Positions 1 through 3,324 of a stretch of DNA of 6,650 bases are shown one piece after another. This DNA comes from Thermoplasmata archaeon M9B2D (GTDB lineage: Archaea > Thermoplasmatota > E2 > DHVEG-1), in assembly GCA_002900555.1 (NCBI GenBank), contig MUGD01000104.1:1-6650 (forward strand), in the 5' to 3' direction. The notes under the pieces are model-generated. The model was not told the DNA's origin, made no database searches, and saw nothing but the letters and a program-made list of their open reading frames with translations. Each line of letters begins with the position of its first letter. Positions within the stretch are counted from its first letter, which is position 1. Position numbers and translations under genes: made by a program.

Positions 1-216
1 ACTAATTGAATAGAAAGGTAGTATCTCACCGGTTTGTTGTCTTTCGTCCCAGAGTCTCAATAATATCAGCGAATTTGGTATACTGATAAATCGTTCATTG
101 AGTATCTCAGCATTTCTTGGGATAGAGACGATATTCCCATGGGCATATAATGCTGTTGGAGCGCTTAACGCACAGATAATTAGGCCTATTATTATTATAT
201 GTAGTTTGTTCTTCAT
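1..216 (-). CDS. N-terminal part of a secreted protein of unknown function (cut by window edge)
   Basis: Reading the minus strand from an ATG at 216 gives 72 codons with no stop before the window ends. The product begins with MKNK, then a hydrophobic stretch (residues 5-24, rich in Ile, Leu and Ala) ending in ALYA before HGN. That is a typical Sec signal peptide with likely cleavage after Ala25. The visible mature part (residues 26-72) is soluble-looking and unrecognised. An AAAGGGG element lies 8 bases before the ATG, and a good TATA box lies about 45 bases upstream on the same strand; both support this start. The gene is divergent from glnA. I do not recognise the family, so only export across the membrane is claimed. 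Three supports (start context, promoter, signal peptide) make it likely real despite its short visible length. Confidence 0.72.
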   Translation of the reverse strand, partial: MKNKLHIIIIGLIICALSAPTALYAHGNIVSIPRNAEILNERFISIPNSLILLRLWDERQQTGEILPFYSIS

Positions 217-256
217 TTTCTATTCCCCTTTCAATTAATTTTTAGAATTGTATGCC

Positions 257-267
257 TTTATATAATT
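257..267 (-). promoter_or_regulatory. TATA box for the minus-strand secreted-protein gene
   Basis: On the minus strand this reads AATTATATAAA, close to the archaeal TATA consensus, with purine-rich sequence upstream as expected for a BRE. Counting about 25 bases downstream puts transcription start near 235. That leaves a leader of about 20 bases containing the AAAGGGG element before the ATG at 216. Confidence 0.6.
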
Positions 268-385
268 CATTTCTCTTAGTTAAACCTTCCTATGGCATAT
301 TTTTTTGATAATATTGAAAAAAATAGATAATTTAAACCTAATGATAAGATAATCCTTTTAATAATCGAGCTGATAGAAGATTTTT

Positions 386-428
386 CAGGTTACCGATGAT
401 TTTTTATTGATAAAATCATAAATACCTG
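386..428. repeat. Interrupted inverted repeat in the divergent promoter region
   Basis: The inner arms are ATGATTTT (396-403) and AAAATCAT (412-419), perfectly complementary with an 8-base loop. The outer arms are CAGGT (386-390) and ACCTG (424-428), also perfectly complementary, separated from the inner stem by 5 and 4 unpaired bases. As RNA it would fold into a two-part hairpin with an internal bulge; as DNA it could be a two-part binding site. It sits between two divergent genes, so it is not in a normal terminator position for either. Confidence 0.4.
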
Positions 429-520
429 TAGATCTCCGCCTCATAAATCGCTGAGATAGTAGATTAAAACAATTTTGTACATATGTCTATTTTTAAAATT
501 CGACAATCTATTAATACAGA

Positions 521-530
521 ATATTTATAC
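521..530 (+). promoter_or_regulatory. Probable TATA box of glnA
   Basis: ATATTTATAC resembles the archaeal TATA element. It predicts a transcription start near 550 and a leader of about 40 bases that would contain the GGTGA ribosome site. Two alternatives exist. ATTTATAAAA (556-565) would put the start on top of the Shine-Dalgarno, which is less sensible. TTTTTAAAA (490-498) would give a longer leader. Confidence 0.4.
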
Positions 531-536
531 GGAATG

Positions 537-576
537 AAGAACAAGAATATTTTCCATTTATAAAAAACAAGAATAT
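537..576 (+). repeat. Direct repeat in the glnA leader, two copies 26 bases apart
   Basis: AACAAGAATAT occurs exactly at 540-550 and 566-576. Extended to 14 bases (537-550 and 563-576) the copies differ at one position. The spacing of 26 bases is about two and a half helix turns. The second copy ends 6 bases before the Shine-Dalgarno, and the first lies near the predicted transcription start, so the pair is placed where a regulator or a leader structure could act on glnA. Confidence 0.5.
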
Positions 577-582
577 CACACC

Positions 583-587
583 GGTGA
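583..587 (+). promoter_or_regulatory. Shine-Dalgarno that sets the glnA start at 593
   Basis: GGTGA (within GGTGAGG, 583-589) matches the complement of the archaeal 16S 3' end and lies 5 bases before the ATG at 593. An in-frame GTG at 584 would start a three-residue longer protein, but that GTG is itself inside the Shine-Dalgarno, so 593 is preferred. The last gene of the window uses the same GGTGA element. Confidence 0.75.
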
Positions 588-592
588 GGAAT

Positions 593-1942
593 ATGATAAG
601 CGCACATACTTTAAAACTATGGAATAAAGAGTCGGTTTTAGAAAAGGCTCAAGAGAGCAACGTTCTTTTTGTTCGTCTACAATTTGTTGACATTCTTGGA
701 ACCCCAAAAAATATTGTTATCCCTGCCAGTGGATTAGAGTCCGCACTGGACGATGGTGTTCCCTTTGATGCTTCTTCCATCGCAGGATATGCAACCATTG
801 AAGAATCAGATAAAATCGCAAGACCAGATCCAGCGAGTTTTGTGATCCTTCCGGAGTCTGTTGAGCAACGAAAAACCGCGAAACTTAACTGTGATATCTT
901 CGAGCCAAATGGGAAACGATTCGAAGGTGATGTCAAATATGTTTTAGAAAAAATAATGCAAAAAGCAGTACAATTTGGTTATATTTACAATACGGGTCCT
1001 GAATGTGAGTTTTTTTTGTTTAAAAAAAATGCTGACAACTCTTCAGTGATACCAAATGACACTGCCGGGTACTTTGATTTATCACATCGCGATCTTGCAG
1101 AAGGCGTTCGAGCAGACATCTCTTTAGCATTAGAAGAAGTTGGAATAAAACCATACACCGCGCATCATGAATGTGCTGATGGGCAACAAGAAATCAACTT
1201 TCAGTACGCGGATGCCATTACCACCGCGGATCGTGTCATTACGTTAAAATATATTACAAAAGTAATCGCTACTAAACATAATTTACATGCGTCCTTTATG
1301 CCTAAGCCACTTTATGGTCAATGCGGGTCTGGTATGCATACCCACCAATCTCTCTTCACATTAGATGGGATAAATGCATTTTATGATCCCAATGATCCCA
1401 ATGGGCTAAGCTTACTTGCGTATCATTTTATCGCGGGTCTGTTGAAATACATAAAAGAACTATCCTGTGTGCTTAATCAAACCGTAAATTCCTACAAGCG
1501 ACTGGTTCCTGGGTATGAGGCACCAACCTATATCGCCTGGGCGAACCAAAACCGCAGTGCTCTCATACGCATCCCCTCAAAACGGGGAGTAAGCACGCGA
1601 TGTGAGCTGCGTAACCTTGATGTCTCATGTAACCCCTATCTAGCATTTTCCGTAATGCTTGCTGCTGGACTACGGGGGATTGAAGACAACCTTGAACCAC
1701 CTGCCCCCATAGAAAAAAATATTTACGCATTAACCGAAGTAGAACGTCGAAAATATGGCATTGAAGAGCTGCCAGACAGCCTTGGACATGCGTTGATGGT
1801 AATGAGTAAAAGTGACTTAGTAAAAGAAACGCTAGGCGAACATATATTTGAAAACCTCCTGCATGTGAAACGAAAAGAATGGGATGCGTACAGACTACAA
1901 GTGACAAAATGGGAGCTAGAAAACTATCTCCCTATTCTATAG
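593..1942 (+). CDS. glnA: Glutamine synthetase, type I
   Basis: Makes glutamine from glutamate, ammonia and ATP; type I enzymes are cytosolic dodecamers and the main entry of ammonia into metabolism. The product is 449 residues. The N-terminal beta-grasp domain (about 12-100) has FVRLQFVDILGTPKNI and the Asp loop FDASSI (58-63). The catalytic domain has GPECEFFLF with metal ligands Glu137 and Glu139, HHECADGQQEI with Glu193 and Glu200, GSGMHTHQSL with His249, NSYKRLVPGYEAP (from about 299) with Arg303, and RCELRNLD with Arg340. The C-terminal NIYALTEVE stretch lacks the adenylylation-site context of enteric enzymes and the chain has no extra insertion, so it is the short alpha-like form controlled by feedback or protein partners. 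Family-typical residues are changed at two substrate loops: FDG is FDA, and the usual Asn-Gly before SGM is Cys-Gly. It is monocistronic, with its own promoter and a T-tract terminator. Confidence 0.97.
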   Translation: MISAHTLKLWNKESVLEKAQESNVLFVRLQFVDILGTPKNIVIPASGLESALDDGVPFDASSIAGYATIEESDKIARPDPASFVILPESVEQRKTAKLNCDIFEPNGKRFEGDVKYVLEKIMQKAVQFGYIYNTGPECEFFLFKKNADNSSVIPNDTAGYFDLSHRDLAEGVRADISLALEEVGIKPYTAHHECADGQQEINFQYADAITTADRVITLKYITKVIATKHNLHASFMPKPLYGQCGSGMHTHQSLFTLDGINAFYDPNDPNGLSLLAYHFIAGLLKYIKELSCVLNQTVNSYKRLVPGYEAPTYIAWANQNRSALIRIPSKRGVSTRCELRNLDVSCNPYLAFSVMLAAGLRGIEDNLEPPAPIEKNIYALTEVERRKYGIEELPDSLGHALMVMSKSDLVKETLGEHIFENLLHVKRKEWDAYRLQVTKWELENYLPIL

Positions 1943-1969
1943 AGTAATGCTTGTCACGCTACTATATAA

Positions 1970-1990
1970 TTTTTTTTGCTTTTCTTTGTT
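1970..1990 (+). terminator. T-tract terminator after glnA
   Basis: Eight T in a row (1970-1977) are followed by further T-rich DNA (T4 at 1980-1983, T3 at 1985-1987), starting 28 bases after the glnA stop and without a strong stem-loop. This is the usual form of an archaeal intrinsic terminator. Confidence 0.65.
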
Positions 1991-1994
1991 AAAG

Positions 1995-2017
1995 AAACGT
2001 TTTTAATTATAAAACGT
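1995..2017 (+). promoter_or_regulatory. TATA box of the regulator gene inside a perfect inverted repeat (likely operator)
   Basis: The arms ACGTTTT (1997-2003) and AAAACGT (2011-2017) are exact reverse complements around a 7-base centre TAATTAT. The TATA-like element AATTATAAA (2005-2013) lies in the centre and right arm. The left arm also completes the palindrome AAACGTTT (1995-2002). A dimeric winged-helix protein bound here would block TBP, so autorepression by the gene that follows is a natural reading. The predicted transcription start is about 2035, at or just before the start codon. Confidence 0.5.
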
Positions 2018-2042
2018 ATACCAGAACATCGAGGGTATGGTT

Positions 2043-2480
2043 ATGCCATTTGAAATGCAGATTGTCAGCAACACGCCACTCACGGGGGAAGAGGATTTTG
2101 ATACCGCTGCTAAAATCTTCTTTGAACAAATCGGATATCTTTCGAAAGGATCTGACCCGGAGATTCCCTATAAAATATTCGCAGATTTTTTCCTTAAACA
2201 TCCAACTAAAGCATGGTTTGTTGATGATATCGCGGCAACATTAAAAACCTCACGACCGACCATCTATAGGCATTTAAACAAACTGAAAGGATTTGATATC
2301 CTTGAAGAAGTATCAGTTTTTGATGAAATATCAAAACAACAGAAAAAAGCTTATCGATTGCGATATGGGAATTTTGAAAAAGCATGGAATTTCGTAGAGG
2401 CACACATTAAAGTAGCTGTTGAGAATTACAGCAAGACAGTCGAGCATCTTCAAAGACTCATAGAAACAAAAAGGAAGTGA
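2043..2480 (+). CDS. Winged helix-turn-helix transcriptional regulator
   Basis: A 145-residue cytosolic DNA-binding protein. The winged-helix domain covers about residues 43-108: helix IPYKIFADFFLKHP, a second helix VDDIAATLK, recognition helix SRPTIYRHLNKL (about 70-81), then two strands of the wing (ILEEVSVF and KKAYRLRYG) around a charged turn. The remaining C-terminus (about 110-145, KAWNFVEAHIKVAVENY onward) is one long amphipathic helix, probably for dimerisation. The fold resembles ArsR/TrmB-like archaeal regulators, but I cannot name the subfamily, and no metal-binding cysteines or ligand domain are visible. GAGGGT (2031-2036) sits at a workable distance from the ATG at 2043. An in-frame ATG at 2037 touches that element and would be used only on a leaderless message. 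The gene is followed 4 bases later by an unknown gene, so the two form a unit. Target genes are unknown. Confidence 0.85.
   Translation: MPFEMQIVSNTPLTGEEDFDTAAKIFFEQIGYLSKGSDPEIPYKIFADFFLKHPTKAWFVDDIAATLKTSRPTIYRHLNKLKGFDILEEVSVFDEISKQQKKAYRLRYGNFEKAWNFVEAHIKVAVENYSKTVEHLQRLIETKRK
2473..2480 (+). promoter_or_regulatory. Shine-Dalgarno overlapping the regulator's stop codon
   Basis: GGAAGTGA differs by one base from the ideal archaeal GGAGGTGA, and its last three bases are the TGA stop of the regulator. It is 4 bases before the ATG at 2485. The arrangement implies one transcript with translational coupling, so the two proteins are probably made together. Confidence 0.65.
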
Positions 2481-2484
2481 ACCG

Positions 2485-2772
2485 ATGATAAAAAAGGAAG
2501 ACTGGAAACTTATAGATGGATCACGATATAAGATACTCTCCATAGCCGGACGAGAGACCGCCTTAGAAACCGAAGGGATCTTCAGGGGATATGCCACTAT
2601 TGGGATTGAAGAGGCAGGCCTTGTTATTGAACTAACTGTAGAAAATAAACAGGGCGGAGAAAATCTGCGTATCATTCCATTACACGCTATTCTTGCCATC
2701 GATGTGCTGGACATGAAACAGCACGAAGGCAAAGATGAGGAGAAAGAGCCTAGCGGACATTACTACGGATAG
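2485..2772 (+). CDS. Small protein of unknown function, probable Sm/SH3-like beta-barrel
   Basis: A 95-residue soluble protein with no signal peptide, membrane segment or cysteine. Residues 1-78 alternate short beta-like stretches with Gly turns: YKILSI, ALETEGIFRGYATIG, AGLVIELTV, then LRIIPLHAILAIDVLDM. The final stretch resembles the closing strands of a small Sm- or SH3-like barrel, and the GIFRGYATIG bend could be the early strand pair. This is pattern reading, not a family match. The tail (79-95) is charged and likely disordered (KQHEGKDEEKEPSGHYYG). It lies 4 bases downstream of the winged-helix gene with its Shine-Dalgarno across that gene's stop, so it may be a partner or modulator of that regulator. 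An RNA-binding or ligand-binding role is possible but not shown. Confidence 0.8.
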   Translation: MIKKEDWKLIDGSRYKILSIAGRETALETEGIFRGYATIGIEEAGLVIELTVENKQGGENLRIIPLHAILAIDVLDMKQHEGKDEEKEPSGHYYG

Positions 2773-2796
2773 AAAATGATGTATTGATGTCATTTT
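2773..2796 (+). repeat. Hairpin directly after the small-protein gene, possible weak terminator
   Basis: AAAATGA (2773-2779) and TCATTTT (2790-2796) are exact reverse complements with a 10-base loop. The first base of the stem follows the stop codon directly. Only four T end the stem and an A-rich run follows, so termination would be weak. It may protect the 3' end of the message or set the boundary before the alba promoter. Confidence 0.4.
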
Positions 2797-2809
2797 GTCT
2801 AAAAAAACA

Positions 2810-2823
2810 AAACGTTTATTAAA
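2810..2823 (+). promoter_or_regulatory. Probable alba promoter with AAACGTTT palindrome next to the TATA box
   Basis: The palindrome AAACGTTT (2810-2817) overlaps the TATA-like TTTATTAAA (2815-2823). Transcription would start near 2845, leaving a leader of about 45 bases with GGGGAG (2873-2878) as the ribosome site, 11 bases before the ATG. The same palindrome occurs in the promoter of the winged-helix gene (1995-2002). Confidence 0.45.
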
Positions 2824-2889
2824 GAGAAATGACTTTTCATTACGAGAAACCAAAGAAGTAAATCATCTTTCTGGGGAGTAAGATTTGGC

Positions 2890-3210
2890 ATGGCAAAGGA
2901 TGAGAAAAAAAAAATTGATACCGACAGCAACATCATCTATGTCGGCAATAAGCCACCGATGAATTACGTCACCGCTATTATGGCGCTTTTAAATTCTGGG
3001 AACTTCACCGAGGTGGTGCTAAAGGCCAGAGGAAACGCAATAAGCAGAGCGGTTGATGCTGCAGAAATAACCCATAACCGGTTTTTAACAAACACTGAGG
3101 TAAAACATATCGACATCGGAACTGAGGTCGTTACCAACGAGGATGGGAGGAAATCAAATGTTTCCTCAATTGAAATCTGTCTAGCGATGAAAAAAACCGA
3201 GAAAGAATAG
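2890..3210 (+). CDS. albA: Alba DNA/RNA-binding chromatin protein
   Basis: Alba is a small dimeric protein that coats archaeal chromosomes and also binds RNA. The product is 106 residues. After a charged 13-residue lead, the Alba fold runs from IIYVGNKPPMNYV (about 15-27, the nucleic-acid loop with Lys21), through helix one, VVLKARGNAISRAVDAAE (about 42-59, the most conserved family signature), NRFL (63-66), VKHIDIGTEVV (71-81) and the beta-hairpin NEDGRKSNVSSIEICLAMKK (83-102). Asn20 stands where crenarchaeal Alba has the acetylated Lys16; to my knowledge VGNKP is the usual form in Euryarchaeota, so this is not an anomaly but a taxonomic hint. The N-terminal lead, with four lysines among residues 3-8, is a little longer than in many homologues. 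It has its own probable promoter and a T-rich end, and is likely expressed highly as a single gene. Confidence 0.96.
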   Translation: MAKDEKKKIDTDSNIIYVGNKPPMNYVTAIMALLNSGNFTEVVLKARGNAISRAVDAAEITHNRFLTNTEVKHIDIGTEVVTNEDGRKSNVSSIEICLAMKKTEKE

Positions 3211-3228
3211 ACAGACCTCCTATACCAT

Positions 3229-3281
3229 CTCCTATTTTCTTGTTTCGTACGACCTCGACATCATTTTTCAAGAGATTTTTC
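3229..3281 (+). terminator. Series of T-tracts after alba
   Basis: TTTTCTTGTTT (3235-3245), TTTTT (3264-3268) and TTTTT (3276-3280) follow the alba stop with no strong hairpin. Serial T-tracts are typical archaeal termination signals. The first is preceded by CTCCTAT, which occurs twice (3217-3223 and 3229-3235). Confidence 0.4.
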
Positions 3282-3292
3282 TAGCAAAAAAG

Positions 3293-3301
3293 ACTAAATA
3301 G
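3293..3301 (+). promoter_or_regulatory. Probable TATA box of lhr, placing the start of transcription at the start codon
   Basis: CTAAATAG (3294-3301) is preceded by an A/G-rich BRE-like run (AAAAAAGA). About 26 bases downstream is 3324-3325, the A of the lhr ATG. No Shine-Dalgarno precedes that ATG, so a leaderless message is the simplest explanation. Confidence 0.45.
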
Positions 3302-3324
3302 ATAAGACAAATGCACGTGTACCT

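Larger units (their letters stand above)
217..592. other. Divergent intergenic region between the secreted-protein gene and glnA
   Basis: About 370 bases without a convincing gene, very AT-rich. It holds a minus-strand TATA box (257-267), an interrupted inverted repeat (386-428), a perfect 8-base palindrome ACATATGT (479-486), TATA-like elements for the plus strand (around 490-498 and 521-530), a direct repeat (537-576) and the glnA Shine-Dalgarno (583-587). No tRNA-like or obviously structured RNA was seen. The region is longer than needed for two simple archaeal promoters, so it may carry regulator sites or an unrecognised small RNA; the latter is speculation. Confidence 0.6.

Noticed and set aside
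531..555. GGAA ... TTCC upstream of glnA as an NrpR operator
   Set aside because: The two halves are 17 bases apart, not the 6 required, so this does not match the NrpR site.
1385..1402. Tandem 9-base repeat GATCCCAAT in glnA
   Set aside because: Two copies encoding Asp-Pro-Asn twice in a surface loop where the family is normally Asp/Pro/Asn-rich; a minor slippage at most.
1563..1907. 114-codon minus-strand frame inside glnA
   Set aside because: It is fully antisense to a conserved glutamine synthetase region, and its product has no domain-like character, promoter or ribosome site.
2331..2732. 133-codon minus-strand frame across the regulator and the small-protein gene
   Set aside because: It spans two better-supported plus-strand genes with coupled translation signals; its product is a Ser/Ile/Phe-rich shadow.
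2899..2955. Asn in place of the acetylated Lys in Alba as a loss of regulation
   Set aside because: As far as I recall, VGNKP is the normal euryarchaeal form; the acetylated lysine is a crenarchaeal feature, so nothing is missing.
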